Under the pieces are notes generated by a model. The model saw only the letters and a list, made by a program, of their open reading frames with translations. It ran no database searches and had not been told where the DNA came from. Shown here piece by piece: positions 44,575 to 57,690 of a DNA stretch of 64,000 nucleotides. Every line of letters begins with the position of its first letter. Position 1 is the first letter of the stretch. The DNA is taken from NCBI GenBank assembly GCA_032716605.1, contig CM064509.1:52498481-52562480 (forward strand), read 5' to 3'. The position numbers and the translations under genes were made by a program. The stretch is from Paralithodes platypus. Taxonomy: Eukaryota > Arthropoda > Malacostraca > Decapoda > Lithodidae.

Positions 44575-46505
44575 GAATATCATATGAACTACAACTATAT
44601 GGAAGAGGAGAGGAAAGCTATTGGCAAGGTATAAAGGAAAATTCCAATATACTCTTTGTCATACGGCACAAACAAAAGGTGACTAAAACAACATCAAAAC
44701 ATCGGCCCACTGAGCAAAGGGGACGGCTCTTTCACAGGGGACAAAAAGGAAATGAGCGAACTCTTAAGCAGGCAGTATGAAAAGGCATTCAGTGAGCCTG
44801 ATGAAACAAAAGTCATCAGAGACCAAAATATATTTTTCATGGAAACCTCCCCCACGGAAACCCCTCAGATGCTGGATATTGATTTCGGTCCAAAAGACAT
44901 AGAAGAGGCCATTTCCAACATGCCATCCCACTCGGCACCAGGCCCGGACTCATGGAATTCGATCCTAATGAAAAAATGTAAGGAAAACCTCTCAAAACCC
45001 CTGGCTATAATGTGGAGAAGGAGTCTAGACACTGGTGACATACCAGATAGCTTGAAAAAACGCAATAATTGCCCCACTGCATAAAGGAGGGAGTAAAGCA
45101 CTACCAAAAACCTGGCGCCCGGTGGGTCTTAGCTCTCACATAATTAAAGTTTTCGAGCGACTCCTGCGAAGCAAAATTTCAACATTCATGGAGGCAAATG
45201 AACTACACAACACCGGTCAACATGGGTTCAGAGCGGGAAGATCATGTCTCTCACAACTTTTGGAGAAACACTATGACAACATTCTTAAAGCGCTAGAAGA
45301 AAAGAAAAAACGTGGATTGTCATTTACACCGATTTTGCTAAGGCATTTGATAAATGTGACCATGGTATAATAGCCCACAAACTGAAAGCAAAAGGTATAA
45401 CTGGGAAAATCGGACGGTGGATATACAATTTCCTCGTAAACCGAAAACAATCGGTAGCAGTAAACCAAGTCACTTCTGAGCCTTAGGATGTCAAAAGCTC
45501 AGTGCCCCAAGGAACAGTGCTAGCGCCCCTTCTGTTCCTCATACTAATTTGCGACATAGATACCAACACCAGACACAGTACGGTGTAGTCTTTGCTGATG
45601 ACACAAAATTAAGCAAGATAGTAAACACACAAGAAGACACGGGCCGACTGCAGGAAGACATGAATGTAGTGTTCCGTGGACCAGGGAAAACAACATGCAA
45701 TTCAATGAGGAAAAATTCCAATTAATACGGTACGAATCTAATAATGGTGTTAAAGAAATTACCAAATTACTTAACAGAATCTAACCACATAATAGAACGG
45801 AAAGACAGTGTGAAAGACCTTGGGGTATTAATGTCTGAAAATATGGGTTTCAAAGTACATAACCAGGTCAAAGTGGCGGCTGCGAAATGTCTAACGGGTT
45901 GGATTCTGCGTACTTTTAAAACACGCTGTGAATTGCCTATGATAACGCTCTTCAAATCTCTAGTGCTACCGCGGCTTGAATACTGTAGCGTATTAACATC
46001 CCCATACAAAGCAGGTGAAATAAATGACGTAGAGGGTGTACAAAGAAATTTCACTTCGCATATAAGTTCGATAAAACATCTACACTATTGGAAGCGTTTA
46101 AGAGCACTGAATCTGTACTCACTGGAACATAGAAGAGAACGTTACCTAATAATATACACATGGAAAATCGCAGAGGGTTTAGTACCAAACCTACATTCTC
46201 CGATAGTCATGAAATTTAGTGATAGGAGAGGCTGGGAATGCGAAATCCCCCGGATGAATAACAGGGGTGCTATGGGCTCTCTGCGAGAGGGTTGGTTATC
46301 ACACAGAGGCCCACGTCTCTTCAAGAAACTCCCACGGCGAGTAAGAGACATCTCGTTAGACAACTTCAAGAGAGCCCTAGATGTCGAACTGCAAAAAGTG
46401 CCAGACGAGCCCATCCTCGCAAGGGAGCGAGCTGTCGCTTCAAACAGTCTACTGCACCAAATCAAGACCCATAACGATGGGCGTCGCGCTCCTTGGTGCC
46501 GCTAG
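44575..46505 (+). pseudogene. LINE reverse transcriptase, CR1/Jockey-like, decayed
   Basis: RT blocks appear in order across several frames: SAPGPDSWN at 44935, RPVGLSSHIIKVFERLL at 45118, GFRAGRSCLSQLLE at 45225, a DFAKAFDKCDHG-like stretch near 45330, SSVPQGTVLAPLLF near 45500, FADDTK at 45591, and a 253-codon open C-terminal part (45744-46505) with DLGVLMSENMGF and RGPRLFKKLPRRVRD. The YADD-type catalytic pair is GAT 45597 and GAC 45600. There is no RNase H, unlike the LINE in U1. Frames break near 45060, 45310, 45480 and 45690. Confidence 0.75.
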
Positions 46506-46551
46506 AGGAGCGGCGAACACATCCAAAGGTATCCAAAGGTAAGGTAACCTC

Positions 46552-47430
46552 AAGTTCCCGATTTCCCGAGTCCTTATCTCAATAAGGCCCGGTTTCCAAG
46601 GCCCGGTTACCAGGACTACCGAGTACGGCGAAAGTCCCGGGTACCCAGAAGGGCCGGAAATACAATAATAACATACCACCATACAACCTCAAGTTCCCGA
46701 GTTCCCGATTTCCCGAGTCCTTATCTCAATAAGGCCCGGTTACCAGGACTACCGAGTATGGCGAAAGTCCCGGGTACCCTGATGGGCTGGAAATACAATA
46801 ATAACATACCACCATACAACCTCAAGTTCCCGAGTCCTTACCTCAATAAGGCCCGGTTACCAAGGCCCAGTTACCAGGACTACCGGGTATGGCAAAAGTC
46901 CCGGGTACCCAGATGGGCCGGAAATACAATAATACCATACCAATATAACTCAAACACCCGAGTTACCTAGGCCCCATCTTAATAAGGTCCGGGCACCAAG
47001 GCCCGGATACCAGGACGGCCACGCATGGTGACAGTCCCAGGTACCCAGATGGGCGGATAATACCATACATCCTCAAGTCCCCGGTTTCCCTAGCCCTTAT
47101 CTCAATAAGGCCCGGGTACCATGACTGCCGAGTATGGAGGCACTCCCGAGTACCCAAATGGGCGGATGATACAATAATACCATACAAACATACAGTCAAA
47201 CCCTAATACATACAGGCTACGGACGTCTACCCAAAACATCATAATACCGAGTGGTATTATAACACAATGCAACCGGTTAGTAACATAATACCATAAAATC
47301 GGCCGGGCTCCAGTAAGCCAGTTACCAAGTACCCCAACGACTGTCAAGACGAAAGCACACATTACTTTACCGAGTACTCTGACGACTGTCAAGACGACAG
47401 CATATACCACAACAAAATTCTTTTGAAAGT
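46552..47430. repeat. GC-rich tandem repeat at the LINE 3' end, ~120-138 bp units
   Basis: Five clear units start near 46552, 46690, 46828, 46955 and 47076, each with CTCAATAAGGCCCGGTTACC, CAGGACTACCGAGTATGG, CGGGTACCCAGATGGGC and an AATACAATAATAACATACC tail, then decayed units to about 47430. Probably the LINE 3' UTR array. Confidence 0.8.
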
Positions 47431-47439
47431 CTCGGTTAC

Positions 47440-49480
47440 CCTAGGCCTAGCCTAAAAAAAAAAAAATCCACCGGGTACCCAAAGCGGACCCAAACTTTAA
47501 TTTGAAAAACAAACCAAATCCCAATATAAAAATTTAACTAGAAATTATTACCGGGTACTCTAGGTTAGGTCAGGACTTTAACCCTCCAGCCCCGGCTATT
47601 GTATTCTATAATTTCCCCGAAACCGGGGGTTTGGCCGAAAACGTCTACGCCTAGGCTACCGTATCTTTGTTATTTTGACTGATTCCGCATTCCCGCGTAT
47701 CCCCAAGCGTATATGTATTTCGTACCTGTAGAATGGTGTTAAGTAGAGCTCTCTAAGTGAACTGGTTCAGTTGTGATGACGATTTCATTGGAGATAACTT
47801 TGTGGCAAAAACAGCCACTTTACACTACTTTTCGCTACTTAACAATAACATACAGGCACACACGAACAAGCAACGCACTCCTTCTTGTGGTCGGAGATGC
47901 GCGGCGTCGGTCCAGATGGCTGTTGTTTACATGCGTCGGACGGATGCCTCGCACACCAAGCTTACAGGCTTTTAAGCTGCCGGAGCCTCAGAGCCCTACC
48001 GGGTCTGGAGGGTTAATAAAGAAGTCAGACCCCGTTAACTAATAGTTAAAATAACTAACAGAATTAAGATAAGTGCGAGAGCTTAAATAAGTAAGTTTTC
48101 TAATCAGTTTAATTAAAAAAAAATATATATATATATATATAATAATAAATGTGTGGGTCAATCCAGAACAGAATACCAATATTCCCGGGTGACAGTACCA
48201 TACCGCCACCACCATAAGGGTACCAGGTGATTCAAGGCTGTGCCATACTGGGACAAGGACAATGCCAGGTCCCTGTAAGAGAAACAAATATTATTTTATC
48301 CAGGACCCTAAACTTTGTCATACTCTAAGAATAAACAAACAAGGGTTCCAAGAAAGGAATCAAATGGAAATTCTTGCCTGTTACTCTAGGCTGGGTCAAC
48401 TTATTATAATTTTTAATTTAAATAAACACTACAAGGCTAGTGCCCACTTTTTGCCCCCATGGTAGACATGACCATTTCACCTGTTGCTCCCTTCATTCGG
48501 CTAAATAACCCATATCTCTAAAATGAGTTCACTGGGAAAAACTCTAGACATTTCCAAGTCACCTACGAAGTGTATTCTCACGAATTACATATTTTAACTA
48601 ATTTCCAGGAAACAAGTACAAGTTCCTGTCCCTTCCTAAAAAGGCTATACTTGCCCAACAAATTTCTGGGTAATTATATCCAGATATACTGAATATTAAT
48701 TCACTAGGCTACTTCTTACATAAAAGACAACGGTAGTCGGATGAAAATAAACGGGACATGACTAGACCCTATTTTACCAAAACCTAAGTAGACCTAATAA
48801 TTCCGGTATAAATTCCACCCTACAACACTGACACCTTGTTATAATCTCCAGGCTCAAGGAGTGACAACACTACCGGAGAAGAATCTTTTCAACAAGGAAA
48901 ACATCCCCTCCCCCTCCAAGTGACAACCACTGGAGTATCCTAACACCTTATATGTTAAGGTGAGTTCATTTGACAAATTCCTAGACGTTTCAGGTTCACC
49001 GGCTAAGTGTACCTTCACTATCCATATAAGCTTTGCTTATAACAATGACCCAAAAAACATGAATACCCTCGGGCATATTATCTATATGGAGTTCAGTAAA
49101 ATCTAACAATTCAGGTACTGTTTACAAAAAATCTCCAAGTACCAGCAATACTAAAATATGTATGCTTTTTAGAATCATCTCTCCTAGAACTCCTAGCTAG
49201 ACCCGACGTCCGGAGAAGACCATGTCGGCACCTAGCAAGAAAATTACATAGGTCGGTCGGCTTAGAGCCTTCCAGAAAAAACGGAAGAATAATAATAATA
49301 ATAATAACAATAATATTTACTCAATTAGCTTTTACAGAATGGGCACCACATAATTTGTTACAAATATGACGGGTACTAACCGGGCTTATCCCAACTAAGG
49401 ATAGTCCATTAAAGCCGTTAGACATATTCCCATTGGGGTCCTGGGAAATTAACAAACCACAAACATAAAAGCTACCCACC
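47440..49480. other. noncoding stretch between LINE and DIRS-like element
   Basis: A GGGTACCC-rich margin (47465-47570), a (TA)n of about 20 bases at 48122, and AT-rich sequence. A phrase near 48180-48280 with CCATACCGCCACCACCATAA may belong to the next element. No domain recognised. Confidence 0.35.
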
Positions 49481-49499
49481 TTCGAAGTCCCAAACTTCC

Positions 49500-52400
49500 C
49501 TGACTCGCAATCAGGATTTCAAATCCTGCACCCTACACACATATCCCCAGGTCGGGGACAATTATCTGACATGGCCAGTCACCCTGCTAATCCTGTTTTC
49601 TTCGAATAAACAAAGAATTACCTGCCTCCTCTACCGCCTTGGCTGAGCCAAGTGCTGATCATGTCATCCCCTCCCCCTCCTTCCCTAGTATGGCTAGGTA
49701 AAACTATTGAACAACAGGTTGATTCAACCCGTTGTTTTTCTCCACCCACATTGATTCTCCCTAAAAAACGATTCAGATGAATACTGAAGCTGAAATACAT
49801 AAATCGGGAGGCTAGTTGGGTTAATTTCAAGACATTTTTCTTAAATCCATGCAGGAATGTGGCAAGCAAAACCCAACGGACATTTTTTACGCCTTTAGAT
49901 AAGACTACCCGAGATCTCAAAGCAGTTCTCTTACTCCTCCCACAACATGACATACCAAACACAGTTCCACTGGCTCAGGTACCTGTCCATCCTAAACAAC
50001 CTGCTCGTAAAATAACAGCTCCCGATATGGGAAACAACCACCAGAGTATCACCTACTAATGCTGACACAGGTCTTCCAAATTGGTATTAATACCAAAGTA
50101 GTGGATTATTAAGATGGACGAGCTGAAGAATATACGTGCAAAGAAGCACAAGGCCATTTACTGCGCGTAATAAAAAAAAAAAAAAAAAAAAAAAAACTTC
50201 CCAATTCGATTGGGTGCGAAGTACTTTTCTTACACACAGACACCCACGGTTCCTTCAGGAAACGCTGCAAACCATAGGCTCGCATTAATAAGACGGATGG
50301 ACATATTACCATTAAATCTCTCTAATCTCTATAAATCCGTAGGTTGCTCCACAAAAATGTCAGGGAACAAAAACTCTACGATAGGGCATACACTCTAAGA
50401 GATGACCCAGGGACCAAGTGGTTGACTGAGTCAAAGTGAATGACCCTGCCGTGGGGTCCTCCCATTGGAGGGATCTCCAATTTACCACTAGGCATACATA
50501 AAAAACTATACTCTATTCCCCAGAGTTCTGGAAATATCTCAGATCCCCAAATAATAATTTGTAACCAACTAATTGGCCGCATGATATATACACCTAACCC
50601 TGCACGGATTGACAAAGACGTTAGACTGCGTCAAAGAACCCATAGGTTACTGTCAAAATATTTATCACACAACAACACCCCGCACAAGCCATGAGGCAAG
50701 TAGCAGAGTCTATCCCTCAACAACACTCCAAGTCCACACTTCATTTCATCAGAGGAACTTCACAGGGTAATTCTTGGACGACCACCGGGAATGTCAAGAT
50801 TGGCTCTTGTTGGTGCTTGTAGTGATGTAGGTGAAATCACCAAGGTCGATCTGGGGATCCACCGTTATTAAAAAATTTGAAGTAACTAGAACTAGACAGT
50901 ATCTACTCATCCAATTGTCCAAGAATACCCAAAGTTATGGCCACTCTAACACTCTCTTCCCCTCGATTCACAAGTAGTTTGATTCCCCAAACAACCTGAA
51001 CGAAGTTCAGGCTCGGGTACTAAGCCCTCAGATAGATAGGTTGGAGCAGTTTAATAAACAAACTAACCCCTCCTCAGAGTTCAGGCAAACAATGGACAAC
51101 TTGCTCTAGAATCAAAATATTGATGAACCAAATGTTGACAGATATGTTGTGTCTTAGGTGTCAGAAGGCATTCCAGCTCTCTATCACACATATTTCTCTC
51201 CCCAAAAGAGACAGTCTACAACTAAAACCCTACGATAGACATGTTTACTTCTCAACAAATCAATTCACAATAGAAGGTTCAAGATATTAACTAATTACCA
51301 AGTAGAACTAATTCTATAATTCAAAGGCCTGGATAATTGCTCCAGATATAGAAGAGTCATCTGGCACATCCCAATACAAGAGGTACCAAAAGGGTCCTAG
51401 CTATCCCTTTTGGAATCAGGGCGAGAATGTTCACCAGAATTCCTTCCAGCGCGGACATAGCTCCCAGTTTTCACCAAGGGAGTGAAACAAACTCTTCCCC
51501 CTCTACTCAAAAGTCAGCGTAAAAATACTGCTTAGCCTTCAAGATTGTAGAATACTGTGGTCTTCTCCACTCCATAGCCAGAAATCAAACCCTGATAGTC
51601 ACGTAACATGTGACAAAAGGAGGTTTCAGAATAAATTTAGAGAAATACAAATTCTCACTCCTACACAATCAGCAGAAGGAGTAGGATTAATCGGGGATAC
51701 ACAACTCCAGACTATAAAACAAAATCCATCCAATGCCAAAAGTCTTCAAAGATAACCATTCACAGTATTACATACCAAGACTATAAACAGGAACTGTGAT
51801 AATCTCCGATAGGCCCCCCCCCCCCCCCCCCAAAAAAAAAATAGTTCAAAATTACAAGGCGCCTAAGCTTCCTCAGGTTAAAAGAGCTAATCTGACCAGG
51901 CAACAAAACCATTCCACTAACACCTCCCAATTCCCTTCTATTTATCCCAAAGAGAATTCGACATCCCTTGGCGTTGCGGGGGAAAATCTCAAGTAAAGGT
52001 AATCAGTGATATATTGGCCAAATCCACCTCCCACTTTTGGGATTGGACACAGACGCTTCGAATCTCATAGGTTGGCACTATCAGTCGTTCTGAAGTTCAT
52101 CAGTCATAGAAAATGGACAACCTTTAGTCAGTGTCACACCATACCCAAGAACTAACAGCCCCACTATTTTCCCAAAGTTCATGCAATATCATTGACCTCC
52201 AGGTCAATGCCATACCAGATGGACACCATGACTACTGTAATTGGCTTGGAGAAACAGGTCCCCACCCGGACCAGTTTTCTCTAGAATTGCTTCGGGTATA
52301 AGATATACTTTCTAACCCAAAACATTCCCCATTAATCCAGGCAACAACTCTACCAGGGTTCCCCAACCCGTAGATAGATATAACACTAGCAATATGAACA

Positions 52401-53400
52401 TCCTCTATTCCAAATGGCTACCATCCTGCGACAAGGAAGCCACAGATACACTCACTAGCCAATACACAGCTTCAACTCTAAGACAGGATAGTTCACGCCT
52501 GACACAATTTACACCTTGGAGTGCAAATTCAAAACCAGCAGTCTCCATCGGTTGCTGGGTCGCTGAAGGACCGACATTTCTTAAATTGACGTTAAAAGAG
52601 CTAACAATAATACACTTATAAACCACGTATCGTCATAAAGAAACCCTTCTTGACGCGTACTAGTTTATACCTGCCCCTGAAAGACCAACGGGGATGGTTA
52701 GGTAGGCTGGTGTTAAGCTCGGAGCCCCTAATCGCCATTCATTTCCTCAATGGTCAATCGCGAAGGACCTAACTTTGTCACAGTCCAGGCCTTTTCCTGT
52801 GACACCACATAGGACAAGATACTTAATAAGTGCGTATTGTCAAAGGACTCAGACCATTGTCCAATGGGTCTCAGGACGGACATCCATGACAAAGTCTACA
52901 TAGTTTTGCTACTAACAAAGACTCTGTACATATTGTTACTACACCAGCGTAATCACAAAAAGGAACACCAGGAACATCTCCCCACACCTTTATCTATTCC
53001 TGCCTTGACAAGAGCAAAAATACTCCATGCTCTATTCCCTGTCAATGCACTATATACCTACTCTAAGTCTATTATTCCTAGGAATAAGACACAATTGTGC
53101 TTCCCCCATGATGGGCAAATAAGGTGGGGAAGAAAGTGTTAGCATCCCTTTTGCAAATATAATGAAGGAAGCTGAACCTCAGGTGATCGCAAAATCCCAT
53201 GATAGGCACATATGGTCCGCTAACCATTAGTTTTCCTAAATGGGTGTTTTCAAGGGAAGATATAACTCAGACGGGCCTGTTGGGCCCTCTAGCAATGCAT
53301 CCCTAGCCATATACTTGTCGGTAACTTTCCGGAGAAGTCCCAAATTACCAAACATAGCTGTAGGGCAGGATGATGCCCCCCAAAGCCATTAAGTAGATGG
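49500..53400 (+). pseudogene. DIRS-like retroelement remnant
   Basis: Fragments in changing frames resemble DIRS elements: an RT with VIWHIPIQEV near 51357, PFGIRARMFTR near 51410, GFRINLEKYKFSLL near 51625 and GLIGDTQLQTI near 51690; an RNase H-like TDASN at about 52040; and a tyrosine recombinase N-terminal (SAM-like) piece at 52394-52621 (SQYTASTLRQDSSRL, TFLKLTLKELTI). Stops and indels are dense, so this is an old dead copy. Assigned by fold order and short motifs; terminal repeats were not found. Confidence 0.45.
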
Positions 53401-53409
53401 TTATGTTTA

Positions 53410-53875
53410 TGCAATACCTTATTACCAAGGTGTAAGGTAATAGAAAGTGCGTCCTACCTGTTACCTTAAATGAGAAAGGGGGGGGGGGGGCACGTTAAAT
53501 CCAGGGCAATGGCAGGACACACAATCCGGAAGGATAACAAGAGTGCTATTACTGCACTAGATCTGTTACACAACAATATCCATATGTTTTTGCAACTATA
53601 AATGCATAACTCTATTAATTTTAATTTTGTGATATACAATTATCAGTATTCACAGCTCAGTAGTTCTGTCTTTCCGAAATAAGGCTTCTTTAATGGTACC
53701 CGCCTTATACATCTTTTTCTTACGACTATACTCTTATATTTAGACACATGTCAAAGTTTTCGTTTTGGTCTTCCTAATAGATTCTCGCGGTTTTACGTGA
53801 TGAGCTTATGTAGGTCCCTCCACCGGTCGTGATATTCTAGGCACTTACGTCATGACGTAAGGAGCCACCAATAAA
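53410..53875. other. noncoding, with G run
   Basis: AT-rich with a G12 run near 53480. A CTTACGTCATGACGTAAGGA palindrome-like word at 53841-53860 is a G-type terminal fragment next to G2. Confidence 0.4.
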
Positions 53876-54338
53876 TTACGGTTTTGACAACCCGTAAGGG
53901 AAGGAAGGAAAAACTAATATTTATTGGTGGCTCCTGGAGTCAATGACGAAAAGTGCCCTCCCACCATCCCCTTCCCATACACATGCTCAACTTGATATTA
54001 CATTAGAGGAGGTTCCTGGTAGGAACAGCTAGCTAGCTGGTGTATGGGAAACAGAGGAAGACCGGAGCACGCGTAGGCGCGGTGTTCAAACTGTGCTAAT
54101 TCTTTTCTTTTTATTTCCTACTTTTTCAGTGGCTCCGACCAATGACGTACCGTAGGAATGATTAAGGGGACCCCCTATGATGATCTTGGTTCTCGACCAC
54201 CGTGATCTAGGTTAACCCGGGCTCAGAGGAGCCGGGAACGAGGCCATATTAACATAGGCACTTACGTCATTGACTCCAGGAGCCACCAATAAATATTAGT
54301 TTTTCCTTCCTTCCCTTACGGGTTGTCAAAACCGTAAA
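53876..54338 (-). mobile_element. G2: short element with ~70-bp terminal inverted repeats
   Basis: 53877-53949 is nearly the exact reverse complement of 54268-54338 (outer TTACGGTTTTGACAACCCGT, inner GGTGGCTCCTGGAGTCAATG). The body matches G1. Noncoding, MITE-like. Confidence 0.7.
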
Positions 54339-54531
54339 GATAGGCTATCTCGCGCATGTTTAATTCTGAAATAGTTCCTCTTTCTCTTTGTAGCTTATTG
54401 ATTTTCTCTTGCCTATGTGTGTTTTGATAACAAACTAGTCTGTGTATTTACGGCTTCATACTCCAGTTACGTACTTAACCCCTTGAGTACCAGCGACGCA
54501 CGTTATGCATCACCTATGTATGTAGGGGAGA

Positions 54532-56710
54532 GCGGTGATGGTTCGGCCACTTTTTTTTAAATATTTATATAAATTCAGGTTTAAGAAGTAGTATAATCTA
54601 GTTGATGTTAAAATGTTGCCTCGTTATTTGGTTCTTTAACCAGATTATATCAAACCCTTAGCTCTTTTCAGTTTTGAGTTATAGTTCCCGAAACACAAGT
54701 TTCTAAATCGACCGAACCATCCCTACCAGTGGTGATGGTTCGGCCAGAAGGGTGGGATGGTACGGCCACGTGTATTAATTGGCATAAACTTTAAATTATG
54801 TGAGTTGGATTGGCTAAAATCAAGAATTTATTAACTAAAAGAAATTTTATTGTGCTAAAGTACAAATTAGACTTCATAATCCAAATTATACCTCTACATA
54901 TTTGCTAAATAAAATAATATTTTAAAACTTAATTAAGCTTCACCAGAATGATGTATAATTTAGTTAGCCTCTTACTTTCTGTTTTAACCCTTTCTCTGCG
55001 GGCTTATTTGCGCTATTTAGGGCATATTCAGGCACTCCTGAATGATTAACCCTTAATTAGCGGCGAGCAACATAAGTCGAGTTAAATAAAGCTGGACTAT
55101 GTGGCGGCGCTCGACATAACTCGAGTGGCAATTTCAGCACGTAATGTGGCTGAGAGAGAGAGACAAGTGGTGGCAGGAGACTAGCGAGCGTATGACTGCT
55201 CCAGACCACCGCGGCGAACCTATTGACACAAATCTCAGCTCCCTCCTCCCTCTCTCACTCGCTACATACTCAATTATGTACTGAAAGTACCGAATTACCT
55301 GCTTTTTGCACTCGCGTTGCACGGTTATTGCAAGAAAACTATCCATCATACAAGGATCGTTATGGTGTCATTCGAAAGCTCTGTTTATGCCCTTTCAGGG
55401 ATAGGTACTTGTTTTACGTTCTGGGTCTTATTTAGGCATGAAAATGATCACGTAAACAGCCCTATTTTGGCTAAAAACACCCCGCTGTGCGGTACACATA
55501 AATAAACCGCATAGGCCGCTCGTAAGGTGTTAATCAAGCATCTGCATTAAATGAACTGTATTCTGCCGAAAACAAGGCGAAATATCTTCAAAATGAGACC
55601 AGAACGAGCTTCGTAGGTGGCGGGGTTCACCCGCAGCGTTGCCATAGACATTCGGGAAAACTCGCTAATTATTAGCTCTCGCTCGCTCGGCAACACTGTT
55701 GTGAGACACCCGCGCGAGACACAGTCTCCTTCAGTGAGCGGCTGGCTGCTTCGAGGGTCGGAGGGAGGTCGCTCACGCTCCCGCCCACTGACACTCGATT
55801 TCTACGGCTTTTACAGGCTTTTAAAGCCTGGAAATTGCTGTAAATTGCCTATGCGTTCCAGAACATCACCCGCAGGGAAAGGGTTAAAATAATGCATAAT
55901 TGGTCTTATCTCTCTCTCTCTCACACACATGCACAACATTTGACTCCAACATCCAAAATTATATCTTCATAGTTGTTCCAAAACATATATACTTTAAACA
56001 AATAAAATGTATCAACATTATGGATAATTAACTCAACATTTTACTCTGCATATAATTATGCATAATTCGCCTCATATATAGGCCTATCTCTCTGTCATAC
56101 ACACATTCACTCGATCTTTATAATTATCTCATTCATACACCAGTTCTCTCTCACATATTCACTCCAATCTGTACTGTACTTTCGTTCTCTCTCAAACATC
56201 TGTAATAACTCATAATAGGCATGTAATTAATCAATAAATAAAATAAATAGATACATATACATCTATTGTCCCCCTATATTATAGGTAAAGCGGGATGGTT
56301 CGACCACTGTCGAACCATCACCACCCTCAACTGGCCGAACCATCTCGAATCTAAATAGTTAATTTTTGGGTACACTCAACTTTCACACAAGAGAGTTTAG
56401 CATTCGTTTTTTACGGTAATATCTTCTGCATGCAACAAAGATTCACCACAATAATTCATAACTCGCTGGTTGACATGTTCATGGAGGTAGAGCTTACGAT
56501 ATAAACTGAAAAAACATAGGAGGTGCAAAAAAACATCAAATCTGATCTGCATCGAAAAGTGTGGCGTTTGTAAACCTGAAATTCCGTGTGACTAACGTAA
56601 ACAAACTCTCGCACTTTCACGCAAGATCTTGCGGCCTTAGGTCCCATACGTTTCTCAGGAAATGCACTGACCGAACCATCCAACCGTCCGAACCATCACT
56701 GCTCTCCCCT
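54532..56710 (-). mobile_element. E2: second copy of the GATGGTTCGG family
   Basis: Left end GTAGGGGAGAGCGGTGATGG, right end CGAACCATCACTGCTCTCCCCT. Inner repeats of GATGGTTCGG at 54549, 54735 and 56289-56335. Matches E1 in inverted orientation at both ends, including the GCATTTCCTGAGAACGT-like block. Hosts M2; a CT tract near 55912 lies where E1 has other sequence. No transposase. Confidence 0.7.
55046..55533 (+). mobile_element. piggyBac MITE M2, inside E2
   Basis: 488 bp with TTAA at both edges. Left end TTAACCCTTAATTAGCGGCG with the twin GCGG motifs at 55060 and 55104 (44-bp spacing) and the words AACATAAGTCGAG and GACATAACTCGAG, as in element C. The right end, reversed, is TTAACACCTTACGAGCGGCC. 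Noncoding; reverse of M1. Confidence 0.85.
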
Positions 56711-57690
56711 AACCCTAAACTCCAGCGATGCCATGGTTGTGTCCGCCTAGACAATTCAGATTTGTATGGGAACTACTTTAGGATCCCCGGGAACAATACC
56801 GATGGTTAGCAACCCTCCAAGTCCAGCCGTGTGCGTGTGGGCGCGCGCTGGAGTGATTTTCCTATATATTCCACCCATCACCCAATGTTAATTGTGACTT
56901 TTCCGCCACCCCCAGGACCCCTAAATGATCTTGGTGAGCGTTTATTTGTACTTTTCCTTCATTACTAACCCATCCATATGTTTTCAGAAAAGAAAAAAAA
57001 AAAAAAACAATGTGGTGGTGTCCTGGAGTGTACATATATTTAAATTGCTTGGGGTCCACCGTTAAGATTATTTATAAAATAAAGAGAGACAGGAGCGCGA
57101 ACAAGAGAGGTGAATGGAAGAGAAACGACACAGAGGATAACAAGAGGAATAAGGAAGAAGAGAAAAGAGAGAGAATGGAGAATGGAAGAGAGCCGGAATC
57201 GATACCATCACCTCAGCTCATCGGGGCTAATGCTATCCAGGAAGTCACCCCACCACCCAGACAGAGACGCCATATGCCTATCTAATTTTATCTTATACAG
57301 TGTAGCTCTCTATCACATCTAAGCATTACAAGTCCCAAAAGCATCACAAATCATCCAAGAGACACCGCATCCCAGAAAACCCACGCACACGAAGCGAGCC
57401 AAACAAGACCTCGGCCTGGACACCCACCAAATTCTAACACGAGCGCTCTGACCATTCTCACCCTGAGCACGGCCACTCAGGCTGTGCCCATGCTACGGGA
57501 GTCGATCTGAACTCCCCAAAGAGTGACACCTCCACCCATGCCCCTCTTCCACGCAGATGCCTCACCTGGGACGTCCTTGCTAACGTATGACGTGCTAGGC
57601 CAAACCAACAGAGGGCAGAAAGGGTGAGATCGGAGTAGCTGCCAATCTCAAGGTGGAACATGAATGCCCGTACACACTGGTCAGTGCACT
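56711..57690. other. unassigned stretch before the copia element
   Basis: Contains an A tract (56990-57008) and a purine-rich frame at 57010-57285 (KRNKEEEKRERMENGREPE) related in style to 35200-35400. A GCGC repeat lies near 56840. The 57420-57690 part translates in fragments but no family was recognised. Confidence 0.35.
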
